Source of the DNA: CBDBND01 sp965262665
GTDB lineage: Bacteria > Pseudomonadota > Alphaproteobacteria > Rhodospirillales > Rhodospirillaceae
NCBI GenBank assembly: GCA_965262665.1
Contig: CBDHFR010000002.1
Span: forward strand, 248,001 to 312,000
Direction of reading: 5' to 3'
DNA: 64,000 bases
Position 1 is the first letter of the stretch, and every line of letters starts with the position of its first letter. The translations under genes were made by a program, and so were the position numbers. This document shows, piece by piece, positions 16,923 through 25,567 of the stretch. Below the pieces are notes generated by a model. The model was not told where the DNA came from. It was given only the letters and a program-made list of their open reading frames with translations, and ran no database searches.

Positions 16923-18128
16923 ATGTCTTCCCGGTCACAATCAGAATGGAACGCAGCGCCGCGTGTGCCGGCTGGACATTTCGTCTCCGGCTTGGTGTAC
17001 ACCGACCCCGGCGTTTATCAGGACGAATGTGGTGGCATTTTTGCCAAAACCTGGCGCTTTGCCTGCCATGAGAGCGAACTGCCGGAGCCCTACGATTACC
17101 GGATCATCGATCATGTGGGGCAATCGCTGATCTGTATCCGTGGCGACGATGGAGAAATCCGTACTTTCCTCAATGTGTGTTCCCATCGCGGTGCCAAACT
17201 TTTAACCGAGCCTGCCGGTAACGCGCGCCAGATCACCTGTTTCTATCACCGCTGGACCTACGACAGCCGAGGCGCCTGCACCGGTATCCCGCGACCGGCT
17301 GGGTTTAGTGATGGCGTCGATAAACAATCCATGGGGCTGCGCGAAGTGCGCACGGCCGTAAAACACGGTTTGGTTTTCCTAGTTCTGAAAGACGACGCAC
17401 CGGACCTGGACACCTTCATCAGCCAGGCACTCGACCGGTTTGCCGAAATGCTCGGCACCACACCGCTTGAGGTGTTCCATTACAACCGCGCGGTGCTCGA
17501 CTGCAACTGGAAAGCCTGGCACGAAACCAACATGGATCTCTATCACGAGTTCATGCACGTGGTGTTGCGGCAAACCCAGGTCGGCGCCATGCCCATGGAA
17601 GACCGCCGGCTCATCACGTTCGACCATGGTCACGGCGGCAGCGGCGGTGACCTTAGAGCCGCGTACGAGGGCTACGAGGGTTTTGCCGGACGGGGCGATG
17701 ACGTGCCGCCACTTCCGGGAACGGATCCCACCGACTTCCGTTTTGTCGATCTGTTTCCTTCCACCGCCATCATTGCACGCGGCACGGTCATTCGTATCGA
17801 TACGGCGACGCCGCTGGGGCCTGATAAAACGCTATTGGAAATGCGTGGCCTCGGCATCAAAGGCGAATCCCAAGATCACCACCGAATACGCCAACGCCAC
17901 CACAATCAATACTGGGGTCCATTCGGCCGCAACGTGCCGGAAGACATGTTCGCCGCTGAAGCCTGCGCCGACAGTTTCCGCAATCATGCTGGCCGCTATC
18001 AGCTTATCGCCAGGGACGAGAATCTCAGCGGCCAGGACGATGCTATCCTCCGCGCCTTCTACGCTGAATGGTCCGCGCGTACTGACCGCGATCCTGGCAA
18101 CCCAATTGGCGATCCGGTGCTCACATGA
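16923..18128 (+). CDS. Rieske non-haem iron ring-hydroxylating oxygenase, alpha subunit
   Basis: A 401-residue oxygenase component that would insert O2 into an aromatic substrate using electrons from a reductase. The Rieske [2Fe-2S] motif is C86-x-H88 ... C106-x2-H109 (NVCSHRGAKL, TCFYHRWTY). The catalytic iron site is ETNMDLYHEFMHV, with His208 and His212 as ligands and Asp205 as the bridging residue between centres. Length is a little under the 430-460 usual for large subunits. The beta subunit overlaps it by 4 bases. No ferredoxin or ferredoxin reductase gene is visible in the window, so electron supply must come from elsewhere or from the unusual neighbours. Substrate not deducible. Confidence 0.9.
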   Translation: MSSRSQSEWNAAPRVPAGHFVSGLVYTDPGVYQDECGGIFAKTWRFACHESELPEPYDYRIIDHVGQSLICIRGDDGEIRTFLNVCSHRGAKLLTEPAGNARQITCFYHRWTYDSRGACTGIPRPAGFSDGVDKQSMGLREVRTAVKHGLVFLVLKDDAPDLDTFISQALDRFAEMLGTTPLEVFHYNRAVLDCNWKAWHETNMDLYHEFMHVVLRQTQVGAMPMEDRRLITFDHGHGGSGGDLRAAYEGYEGFAGRGDDVPPLPGTDPTDFRFVDLFPSTAIIARGTVIRIDTATPLGPDKTLLEMRGLGIKGESQDHHRIRQRHHNQYWGPFGRNVPEDMFAAEACADSFRNHAGRYQLIARDENLSGQDDAILRAFYAEWSARTDRDPGNPIGDPVLT

Positions 18129-18601
18129 ATGACCTCAAGCGCCTTCTGGAAGCGGAAGCCGTCCGCCCGCTTATCGGCGGCGCGAGTTTGGCTCTGGATG
18201 ACGGTGATTTCGCCAGGTTTCTCGGATATTGCGATGATCCGTTTCATTACCGCATCCGGGTGTGGAGCCCGGAACTCAAAAAACAGATGACCTGGCTGGA
18301 ACATGATCGGTCCGGACTAACGGAACTGTTCAAAAGTTTACCCGAACACCTGCAGCGGCCAGGGCGACTGCACCGGCAGGTGACGGTGGCCACCGTGGAG
18401 CCGTCCAATACAGAGGACTTTCTGGTGGTCACAAGCCCTTTCGCCGTGCACCACACCGACATTGAGGGGCAGACCCAAACGCTGGCTGTGGGGCGCTACA
18501 TCGACATCGTCAATATGTCGGAAGAGAAAATTGTCTTGGCTGCGCGCGACGTCATACTCGACACCCGCGATTTTGGCACCGGCTTGCACGTTCCAATCTG
18601 A
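18125..18601 (+). CDS. Ring-hydroxylating oxygenase beta subunit (SnoaL/NTF2-like fold)
   Basis: A 158-residue small subunit predicted to form the structural half of an alpha3beta3 oxygenase with the preceding gene. The start ATG overlaps the alpha-subunit stop (ATGA), so production is coupled. The sequence has the cone-fold pattern of this family: an N-terminal helix (LKRLLEAEAVRP), then AGASLALDDGDFARFL-type wording and a C-terminal beta-sheet with GRYIDIVNMSEEKIVLAARDVILDTR. It carries no catalytic residues, as expected. This is the last gene of the forward operon; the molybdenum hydroxylase genes converge on it. Confidence 0.84.
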   Translation: MNDLKRLLEAEAVRPLIGGASLALDDGDFARFLGYCDDPFHYRIRVWSPELKKQMTWLEHDRSGLTELFKSLPEHLQRPGRLHRQVTVATVEPSNTEDFLVVTSPFAVHHTDIEGQTQTLAVGRYIDIVNMSEEKIVLAARDVILDTRDFGTGLHVPI

Positions 18602-18625
18602 TTTGGCCGATTTAATTCGACTGAT

Positions 18626-18787
18626 CTAGGACTCTGCGGTCTTTTTCTTTCCGGTCACCGCCTTGAAGATTAGGTGGCCGACGATGCTGATGGCGGCTAA
18701 GCCGACGACCACCCAAAACAGGTCCCAGGAGATGCCCTCAAGGGTTCGTTGACCCCAGGCGTCCCTGCTGTACCGGAACAGTTCCAT
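18626..18787 (-). CDS. Small single-span membrane protein (53 residues)
   Basis: Reverse-strand reading from the ATG at 18787 gives 53 residues, MELFRYSRDAWGQ... to ...GKKKTAES. Residues about 20-42 form one hydrophobic span (WDLFWVVVGLAAISIVGHLI), and a basic KAVTGKKK segment follows, which favours a cytoplasmic C-terminus. AGAGGA lies about 10 nt before the ATG. The reading frame overlaps the last 50 bases of the FAD-subunit gene, a coupling pattern common in real operons. Possible role: anchor or assembly partner of the exported Mo hydroxylase or its cytochrome. I recognise no family. Confidence 0.55.
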   Translation of the reverse strand: MELFRYSRDAWGQRTLEGISWDLFWVVVGLAAISIVGHLIFKAVTGKKKTAES

Positions 18788-19781
18788 TGCTCGAGTTTCC
18801 TCTGATCGCCCGCTTCACTAGGTTTTCCATGAGCGGGATCTTGAAGTGGTTGTAGTTGAGCGGTGTCGCCCCACGTGAGGCCGCGCCGCCGCCCAGTTCA
18901 GCCGTCTCTTCGTCCTGGGCGCCGCCGCGGACGATGTCTTCCACAACTGTCATGCGCTTGGGTACACATTCCACACCAGCGCAAGCGATGCGAATGTCAT
19001 CGATCACGCCGCCGTTGACGATCTTCGAGCAGGCAACGTTGACCAGCGGGAAATCCCACGTGTTCCGGTCGGCGACCTTCTCGAAATAGAACTCGGAGCC
19101 GGCCCACTTGGACGGAATACGAATGGCGGTGAGAAGTTCACCGGGCTCAATCACCGTCATACGGGTAATGTTGACGGCCGGGCCGATGAAGAACTCTTCC
19201 GCCGGCACGGTGCGTTCACCCGCCGAACCACGGATCACCATGGTGGCATCAAGGGCCACCATGGCCGCTGCCGTGTCGGACGGTGAAACGGCGACGCAGC
19301 GCGACGCTCCAAACAGGCAGTGTTCCCGGTTCATACCTTCCGGTGTGTCGGCGTAGCAGGTGTTGCCGCCAGCGCGATAGCAGTCCATGCCGGCGCGGTA
19401 GTACCAGCAGCGAGCATCCTGGCAGAGGTTGCCGCCGATGGTCCCGGCGTTGCGGATCTGCGGACTAGCGACGCGGCCGGCTGCTTCTGCCAGCAGGCCA
19501 TAGCCCCGCATGATCGCAGGATGACTCTCGATCTCCCGCAATGTGGTCATGGCACCGATTTCGATGCCGTCGACGGTTTCCCGCACGCCATGAAGTTCGG
19601 CGATACCACTGAGATCGATCACGGCTTCCGGACGCTTGGCCCGGTCCTTGAACCAGTCGTAGCTGTCCTGGCCACCGGCCAATTTCCAGCCGTTCTCGCC
19701 GTACTTATCCAACAGTTCCAGCGCATTTTCAATGTCGGAAGGCTGAAACAGTGCGAATTGAGGCATCATATCTTTTGACAT
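18738..19781 (-). CDS. Molybdenum hydroxylase FAD-binding subunit with extra cysteine-rich loop
   Basis: Medium subunit (347 residues) of a xanthine-dehydrogenase-family enzyme; it passes electrons between FeS clusters and an acceptor through FAD. FAD contacts are KLAGGQD near residue 35 and the block GTIGGNLCQDARCW. After this comes an insertion with six cysteines within about 45 residues (NLC, ARC, MDC, NTC, EHC, SRC). Such a loop holds a [4Fe-4S] cluster in PaoB/YagS of E. coli and in 4-hydroxybenzoyl-CoA reductase, so a fourth cluster is likely here. The gene follows the large subunit by 13 bp on the same strand. Physiological substrate unknown. Confidence 0.87.
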   Translation of the reverse strand: MSKDMMPQFALFQPSDIENALELLDKYGENGWKLAGGQDSYDWFKDRAKRPEAVIDLSGIAELHGVRETVDGIEIGAMTTLREIESHPAIMRGYGLLAEAAGRVASPQIRNAGTIGGNLCQDARCWYYRAGMDCYRAGGNTCYADTPEGMNREHCLFGASRCVAVSPSDTAAAMVALDATMVIRGSAGERTVPAEEFFIGPAVNITRMTVIEPGELLTAIRIPSKWAGSEFYFEKVADRNTWDFPLVNVACSKIVNGGVIDDIRIACAGVECVPKRMTVVEDIVRGGAQDEETAELGGGAASRGATPLNYNHFKIPLMENLVKRAIRGNSSNGTVPVQQGRLGSTNP

Positions 19782-19794
19782 TGCTGCACCCTCC

Positions 19795-22197
19795 CTATTG
19801 GTTGGCCATCTGGAGCGTCTTGTAAGACTGCGGACGTCCAGCTAGCGCGTTGATGATCATGTCGGGAACAATTGGCGTACGGTTGAAGTACACCCCGCCC
19901 AACGCATCTGAGATCGCACTGAGCAGAGCCGACGCCGCACAGCCCATCAATGGTTCACCGATGCCGCGGACACCAATGGGATTGGTCGGATCGGGCTTGT
20001 CCACATACATCGCCTCCGTCATTGACGGCACGTCCAAATAAGACGGCGGCTTGGTCTGATAGAAGCCCACATTAGCCGGCAGGCCGTTTTGCGGGTCGTA
20101 GACGATCCGTTCCAGACCGGCCATACCGATCCCCATCACCGCGCCACCGCGAATCTGGTGCTGCAGCCCTAAGGGATGAATCACCGTGCCGCAGTCGGCA
20201 GTACTCACACAGTCAAGAATTTCGTATTTGCCGGTTTCCGTATCCAGCTCGATCTTTATGAAGGTGGTGGCCAAAGCCAACGTGAACTTGGTCATGGGTG
20301 TGGAGTCTTTGGCCACACCGATAAGGCCAGAACCCGCCAAAGCATTAACCGAGTTTTTGGTGATCTGGTTGATGTCGTCCGGCATCTCCTGGCCGCTGAA
20401 CTTGCCGCCCAACTCAATGGCCCGTTGGGCTGCCTGCGCAAAGGTTAGAGAATTGCTGGCGTCGGTTTTGGCGAACACTTTGTCATCACCGACGTCGTAG
20501 TCCTCGGCGCTGCCGCCTAAGTCCATGGCAGCGATCTCAAGCAGACGTTCCCTAGCGGCGACCGCGCCCACATAGTTGGAGCGGGTCATGGTGTAAGAGG
20601 TGTTGCTGCCGAATTGGCCCAGGTTGAAGGGCAAGTGGCGGCGGCTGTCGCCTCGTTCGACGATGCAGTTCTCCCAAGAACAACCAAGCACTTCGGCCAC
20701 CACCCGCGCCGTGGCGGAGTGGGAGTAGGTGCCTAAGTTGCCGACGCCCGAGTGGATGTGCACCTTGCCGTCTGGTGTGATCCGGGTGATGCCGTCGAAG
20801 CCGGCGCCACCCGCTGGGTGAAAAGCTTGGCCGACACCAATGCCGATCACTTTTGTGCCGTTGCGCTGGCCACTTTCCGCAATCTTTTCGGCGTAGTTGA
20901 ATTTTTCAGCACCAATGCGCAGGGCCTCGCGTCCGTAGGCGCTTGAAATGGGTGTCCGTTTGTCCCCGTACTTGGTGTCATTGCTTGGCGCGTTGATCTC
21001 GCGAATGGCGAGGCGATCGACACCAAGTTCCTTGGCCGCCTTGTCCATCAACGGTTCCATGATGCAGGCCAGCTGATTCTGTCCCGGTCCGCGCTGAGCA
21101 CCAGTGGCAGGGGTGTTGGTGGAAACCGGAATGCCTTTCCAGCGCATGGCGTCCGGTGTGTACACCAGAGTCAAGGCACCGCCGGCGCTGGCGTAGTCGG
21201 GGAAACCATCGTTGGCGCCGCTTTGCTGAACCACATACATATCGGCAGCCAAAAGCCGTCCATCTTCGCGGAAAGCGAGTTTAACGTTGCCTTGGAAACC
21301 ATTGCGCCGGGAGCCGAGGTAATATTCCTCGGCGCGGGAAATGCGCATCATGCACGGTTGTCCGGTCTTCTTGGACATGAATGCCGGAATAGTCGCCGTT
21401 GGGTAGCCGCTGCCCTTGGAGCCGAAACCGCCGCCGCAGTATTCGGCGATGAGCACCACGTCATCGACGTCGATGCTGAGGAAATTGGCGTATTGAGGTA
21501 CAGTCCAGGTGTGGCTTTGGGAGGACGCATGCAGGAAGCACTTGCCGTTTTCCCAATAGGCGAAGCAACTGCGCGGCTCCATACTCTGGTGGGGATGACC
21601 GGCAATGACAAAAGTCTCATCCAGTGTCAGGGCCGCACTTTCGAACGCGCTATCGACGTCACCGTATTCCCATTGGTCCCGGGGTTCACCGCGAGGCAGG
21701 TCGTCATCGCCAACGGAGGCAAAATCCCGCGCCGTCCATTTGATCCGTTTCGTTTCTCCGCCCCGTGCCGTGCTGTTGCCGTCCTCGTGAGCATCCGGTC
21801 CGCCCGGATAGAGACTTGCTAATGGGTCAATAACGAACGGTTGCGGCTCATATTCCACATTGATGGCTTCGAGCGCATTCGAGGCCGCGGTTTCGTCAAC
21901 CGCCGCCACCGCCAGAATGGGATCGCCCACATACTTTGGATTGTTGGTAAGGATGGGCATTTGCGGTGGTTCGGGGTTGGGTACGTCTTCCGCTGTGAGA
22001 ATGCCAACAACACCATCCATTTTGAGCGCATCCGAGGAATCGATATTACGCACAATGGCGTGGGGCATAGGGCTGGTCAGCAGTTTGATGAACAGCATGC
22101 CTTCGGCACGGAAGTCTTCGGCATATTTGGCCTTGCCGGTGACCTTGGCGCGGACGTCAGGAGGGGTGAAGTTTTTTCCGATGTGTTTGTAAGCCAT
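19795..22197 (-). CDS. Molybdenum hydroxylase large subunit (molybdopterin-binding)
   Basis: An 800-residue catalytic subunit of the xanthine dehydrogenase / aldehyde oxidase family, which hydroxylates an aldehyde or N-heterocycle with water-derived oxygen. It begins with MAYKHIGKNFTPPDVRAKVTGKAKYAEDF, the family's N-terminal signature. I chose the ATG at 22197 because it lies one base after the FeS-subunit stop; the upstream start at 22254 would intrude into that gene. Cofactor-contacting blocks include GGGFGSKG (about 265), the TNTPATGAQRGPGQNQ segment and the C-terminal GVRGIGEPLMG, whose Glu corresponds to the catalytic residue of the family. Middle gene of the three-gene cluster FeS – Mo – FAD. 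Confidence 0.9.
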   Translation of the reverse strand: MAYKHIGKNFTPPDVRAKVTGKAKYAEDFRAEGMLFIKLLTSPMPHAIVRNIDSSDALKMDGVVGILTAEDVPNPEPPQMPILTNNPKYVGDPILAVAAVDETAASNALEAINVEYEPQPFVIDPLASLYPGGPDAHEDGNSTARGGETKRIKWTARDFASVGDDDLPRGEPRDQWEYGDVDSAFESAALTLDETFVIAGHPHQSMEPRSCFAYWENGKCFLHASSQSHTWTVPQYANFLSIDVDDVVLIAEYCGGGFGSKGSGYPTATIPAFMSKKTGQPCMMRISRAEEYYLGSRRNGFQGNVKLAFREDGRLLAADMYVVQQSGANDGFPDYASAGGALTLVYTPDAMRWKGIPVSTNTPATGAQRGPGQNQLACIMEPLMDKAAKELGVDRLAIREINAPSNDTKYGDKRTPISSAYGREALRIGAEKFNYAEKIAESGQRNGTKVIGIGVGQAFHPAGGAGFDGITRITPDGKVHIHSGVGNLGTYSHSATARVVAEVLGCSWENCIVERGDSRRHLPFNLGQFGSNTSYTMTRSNYVGAVAARERLLEIAAMDLGGSAEDYDVGDDKVFAKTDASNSLTFAQAAQRAIELGGKFSGQEMPDDINQITKNSVNALAGSGLIGVAKDSTPMTKFTLALATTFIKIELDTETGKYEILDCVSTADCGTVIHPLGLQHQIRGGAVMGIGMAGLERIVYDPQNGLPANVGFYQTKPPSYLDVPSMTEAMYVDKPDPTNPIGVRGIGEPLMGCAASALLSAISDALGGVYFNRTPIVPDMIINALAGRPQSYKTLQMANQ

Positions 22198-22198
22198 G

Positions 22199-22858
22199 TC
22201 AGGTCGTCCGTGCTGCGCGCATGATGGAATTGAGATAGTGATCGTAAGCGCCACAGCGGCAGAGATTGCCGGACATGGTGTGGCGGGCTTCGTCCCGCGT
22301 CGGGTTGGGATTGGCTTTCAACAGCGCTACACCAGACATCACCTGGCCCGGTGTGCAGAAGCCGCACTGCGGTCCCAACTCATCGATCATCGCTTGTTGC
22401 ACCGGATGCAGGGTGCCGTCGGGCTGTTCTAGTCCTTCCACCGTGGTGACCTGACGGCCACGGACACTGTGGGTCAGGGTCGAACAGGAATTGTGGGCAA
22501 TGTCGTCGATCAGCACCGTGCAGGCACCGCATTCACCACGGTCGCAGGCGAGCTTGGTGCCGGTCAGGCCAAGCTTGTACCTAAGGGTCATAGCGAGAGT
22601 TTCGTTGGGCAGAACGTCCACCGGCCGTTCCCGGCCGTTGACGTTAAGAGTGACCAGACGTTCCACCGATCCCGCGGCCGGCGTCGCATCGTCCGAGCAG
22701 CCGCTCAGGCCGGCCAGCATCAAACCGCCGGTGGAGGCCACAGCCCCCGAGGCGATGACACTTTTTATAAAGGCCCGCCGTGACACGGGGTCGCGGTGTT
22801 CTTCAAAGTCGAGGACCGGGTCCTCTTTGATCTCTGAATTGATTTCCAAGTTCGCCAT
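22199..22858 (-). CDS. Molybdenum hydroxylase [2Fe-2S] subunit with Tat signal and lipobox
   Basis: Small electron-transfer subunit. From ATG 22858 (preceded at good spacing by GAGGG) residues 27-28 are the twin arginine of SRRAFIKS, followed by a hydrophobic stretch ending LAGLSGC. That last part looks like a lipobox (Cys54), so the complex is probably exported folded and tethered to a membrane. The plant-type [2Fe-2S] cluster is held by CDRGECGAC plus a later Cys, and the second cluster by CGFC ... CRC near the C-terminus. This matches the Tat-exported aldehyde oxidase PaoABC of E. coli in layout. An alternative start at 22867 adds three residues. Confidence 0.88.
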   Translation of the reverse strand: MANLEINSEIKEDPVLDFEEHRDPVSRRAFIKSVIASGAVASTGGLMLAGLSGCSDDATPAAGSVERLVTLNVNGRERPVDVLPNETLAMTLRYKLGLTGTKLACDRGECGACTVLIDDIAHNSCSTLTHSVRGRQVTTVEGLEQPDGTLHPVQQAMIDELGPQCGFCTPGQVMSGVALLKANPNPTRDEARHTMSGNLCRCGAYDHYLNSIMRAARTT

Positions 22859-23093
22859 AAATCCCATCCCTCATCGGGGTCAAAGTGATTGGTGTCTCAG
22901 AAGCACACCACCCCTGCTTTTGGGGCAGACTCTAGCCAAATTCAACCGGATAAAGCCAGTTTAGACCCTGGACCGTCACGGAGCGAGCAAAAGCGAATGG
23001 GGTCGTTAAATCCACCGATTCTGACCCTGGCACAAGCCCGCCTGACCCATTAGGTTGCCCGCGGCTTTAGGATTAAGGGGACCCACCAGAGGC

Positions 23094-23741
23094 ATGTCGT
23101 CTGAGCGTATTCTCCGCCACAAGTTCGTCGACCGGCTGTTCCATTGGGTGATGGCGGCCACCATGCTGGTGCTGATGGCGACAGCCCTGTGTCCGATCTT
23201 GGGGATCGAGTTTGACTGGGTCCCCATCCATTGGATCGCCGGGGTGATTTTGGCAGCGATCATCCTCTTTCATACGGTGCGAGCCATCGTCCAGCAGGAT
23301 CTCATGTCCATGTGGGTCGGCCCAGTGGAACTGGTCAAAGCCCTTGGTTCCTTCAAGAGCGGTGTCTTGCCCAAGACCGGCAAGTACTCCATCGCTCAAC
23401 GGATGATGCACAACGCTGTTACTGCGTTTGGCCTCATTGCGTTGGTCACCGGGTTGTTCATGATGGTGCGTATCGATACCCCGTTTTGGGAGCGCGATCC
23501 GTATCTCTTGTCCCAGAGCACCTGGGGTATCATTTATGTGCTGCACGGGTTGTCGGCGGTGATCTTTTTCGGCTTGGTGATGATGCATGTATATTTTGCT
23601 CTACGTCCGGAAAAACTGTTCTACACCCGCTCGATGATTCTTGGCTGGATCACCCGGTCCGAATTCAATGAGAGCCACGATGCGTCGTTATGGCAGAACG
23701 TGGAAACGGTCGAGACAAGTGATGGGGAGTCTTCATCGTGA
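23094..23741 (+). CDS. Cytochrome b561-type membrane cytochrome
   Basis: A 215-residue di-haem cytochrome b of the family that includes formate dehydrogenase gamma and Ni-hydrogenase cytochrome subunits. Four hydrophobic spans are seen (about 15-35, 45-62, 105-125, 140-165). Histidines suited to bind haem lie in RHKFVDRLFHWVMA, VPIHWIAG, LFHTVRAI, MMHNAV and MMHVYFAL. The start is ATG 23094 with AGAGG just upstream. It lies divergent to the Mo hydroxylase and probably carries electrons from that periplasmic enzyme, or from another exported oxidase, into the quinone pool; this link is inferred from position. The next gene overlaps its end by 4 bases. Confidence 0.84.
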   Translation: MSSERILRHKFVDRLFHWVMAATMLVLMATALCPILGIEFDWVPIHWIAGVILAAIILFHTVRAIVQQDLMSMWVGPVELVKALGSFKSGVLPKTGKYSIAQRMMHNAVTAFGLIALVTGLFMMVRIDTPFWERDPYLLSQSTWGIIYVLHGLSAVIFFGLVMMHVYFALRPEKLFYTRSMILGWITRSEFNESHDASLWQNVETVETSDGESSS

Positions 23742-24142
23742 CCGACACCATGGAATTCAGGGCCTGCGTCGACGCTATTGAGTCCAGTTACGAGTTCATG
23801 CTCGCCTACGCGGCCCAGGGACGTGACAAAGAGAGCGGTGGCGGTTCGTCCATTCGCGGCTATTTGGAATCTTTGAGCGCAGCGCTGGGATCTATCGGTG
23901 ATGCGGTGCAGGATGAGATCGACCGCGCGGGTGGAGAGAACTCTGCGCAGATGATGCAATACGCCGCAGTGCTTGCTGCTGATGCGGGTAAGGCCAAAGC
24001 AGCGGTCGACATGACCTTGTCGACGCCATCCATCGGGTCGCAAATCGTCGACAACCTCAACGCCACTATTCATTTGCGTACCCTACTGACATCGATCTTC
24101 CTCATCGATGAGGCGTTGAGGGTAAGCAATCAATCCGCATAG
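23738..24142 (+). CDS. Conserved-looking protein of unknown function, coupled to the cytochrome
   Basis: A 134-residue, mostly helical, alanine-rich protein with no signal peptide and no motif that I recognise. It starts with GTG overlapping the cytochrome stop (GTGA), so it is translationally coupled. A glycine-serine stretch (SGGGSS, about 33-38) separates a short helix from the main helical part, and there are no cysteines after position 10. It may be a helper of the cytochrome or of the redox chain. It is the last gene before the accessory region. Confidence 0.6.
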   Translation: MTDTMEFRACVDAIESSYEFMLAYAAQGRDKESGGGSSIRGYLESLSAALGSIGDAVQDEIDRAGGENSAQMMQYAAVLAADAGKAKAAVDMTLSTPSIGSQIVDNLNATIHLRTLLTSIFLIDEALRVSNQSA

Positions 24143-24185
24143 CGCCCCTGATGAAATAGCGCGCTTCTAAGAAAAGGAACGACTC

Positions 24186-24458
24186 ATGTCTGACGACTCA
24201 TTGGGCCAAGAATCAAAGTCAGCAGACTATCCGTCCACCATCATCTATTTTGTATGGTTCCTGAGGATTATAAAAAACCCTTTAAATTGGTGGATTTTAC
24301 CTGATTCCATTCTTGAACATGCTTACCTATTCCCCCATATTCTAACACTATACGTGGGGATCAGTGTTGGGATAAAGCAATGGGAAAACTTACGGCTGCG
24401 CGTCTTCGAAGCCTTTCCAAGCCGGGAATGCACGGCGACGGCGACGGGTTGTACCTGA
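24186..24458 (+). CDS. Possible truncated membrane protein at the edge of the integrated region
   Basis: A 90-codon frame preceded by AAGGA 9 nt before its ATG. Residues 18-62 are hydrophobic (IIYFVWFLRII, HILTLYVGISVGI). The frame then runs into the integrase gene in another register, giving an unnatural tail. It may be the N-terminal stump of a chromosomal gene cut by integration, or chance. The stretch is clearly more AT-rich than the left third. Confidence 0.3.
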   Translation: MSDDSLGQESKSADYPSTIIYFVWFLRIIKNPLNWWILPDSILEHAYLFPHILTLYVGISVGIKQWENLRLRVFEAFPSRECTATATGCT

Positions 24459-25567
24459 ATGTCACCCGTGCTGGTACGAAATCCTGGATCCAGAGAATCA
24501 CCATTGCAGGCCGACGGCGCGATCTCGGTCTGGGAAGGTTTCCGGACACGGGGCTCGCCGAGGCGAGAGAGGCCGCGGCCCGCAATCGCTCACTGGTGGC
24601 AAAAGGTGTTGACCCCCTCGCCCAGAAGCGAAAGACCGCTACCCCGACGTTTTCCGAGGCTGCCAAGCGTGTCTACGAGGCGAACCGCCCGCGTTGGCGC
24701 AACGCCAAACATGAGGCGACATGGTGGCAGTCGCTGGAACGCCATGTGTTCCCCGTTATCGGGAACATGACCGTGGATCGGATCGGGCGCACCGACTTGC
24801 TGCGCGTGCTGACGCCGATATGGGGATCAAAGGCTGAAACCGCGCGGCGCGTTCGCCAGCGCATCCGTACCGTGCTCAAGTGGTCGATGGCGCACGATTA
24901 TATCGACCGCAATGTCGCGGGCGAGGAGCTCGACGGCGCCTTGCCGCCAATGCCGCGCGTCAGAAACCATTTTCGGGCATTGCCCTACCGGGAGGTCGGT
25001 GGGCTGATCCAGGCCGTACATTGCGCCCAGGCGTCTCCGGCATCGAAACTGTGCCTCGAGTTCCTGATCCTGACGGCTGCTCGCTCGGGCGAGGCGCGCG
25101 GCGCGGTCTGGGACGAAATCGATTTAGAGGCGGAGGAGTGGCGCATACCTGGTGAGCGCATGAAGGCGAATGCGGAACACCGGGTTCCACTATCGCCGCA
25201 GGCAATGGCGATCCTCGAGAGTGCGCGGGATATCCACGATGGAAGCGGATTGCTGTTCCCGTCGCCGGGGCGTCGCGGCGGGCTTATGAGCGATTTAACC
25301 CTGACTAGGTTGCTGCGTAAACTGGGGGTTGCCGATCGCGCGACAGTGCATGGTTTCCGCTCTAGTTTTCGCGACTGGGCGGCAGAATGCACAAACGCGC
25401 CCCACGCAGTGATGGAGTTGTCTCTGGCGCATTCGGTTGGATCTGCCGTCGAGGCGGCCTATGCCCGTTCCTCTCTGCTTGAGAAGCGCCGTGCGCTGTT
25501 GAACCAGTGGGCGGCGTATCTAAACGGGGGCGGAGAAGTGGTGGCGATGGCGCGTCCTGCAGGGTAG
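24380..25567 (+). CDS. Tyrosine recombinase / P4-type integrase 1
   Basis: A 395-residue site-specific recombinase. The N-terminal DUF4102-type domain (MGKLTAARLRSLSKPGMHGDGDGLYLNV) is typical of island and P4-like integrases. The catalytic domain shows Arg in ARSGEARG, the HGFRS box (HxxR) near residue 318, His in SLAHSVG and the nucleophile Tyr in AAYARSSLL. Full length, no frameshift, so it may be active. It marks the left side of the accessory region. I find no tRNA gene beside it, so the attachment site is unclear. Closest relative in the window is the shortened integrase at 45825. Confidence 0.9.
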   Translation: MGKLTAARLRSLSKPGMHGDGDGLYLNVTRAGTKSWIQRITIAGRRRDLGLGRFPDTGLAEAREAAARNRSLVAKGVDPLAQKRKTATPTFSEAAKRVYEANRPRWRNAKHEATWWQSLERHVFPVIGNMTVDRIGRTDLLRVLTPIWGSKAETARRVRQRIRTVLKWSMAHDYIDRNVAGEELDGALPPMPRVRNHFRALPYREVGGLIQAVHCAQASPASKLCLEFLILTAARSGEARGAVWDEIDLEAEEWRIPGERMKANAEHRVPLSPQAMAILESARDIHDGSGLLFPSPGRRGGLMSDLTLTRLLRKLGVADRATVHGFRSSFRDWAAECTNAPHAVMELSLAHSVGSAVEAAYARSSLLEKRRALLNQWAAYLNGGGEVVAMARPAG

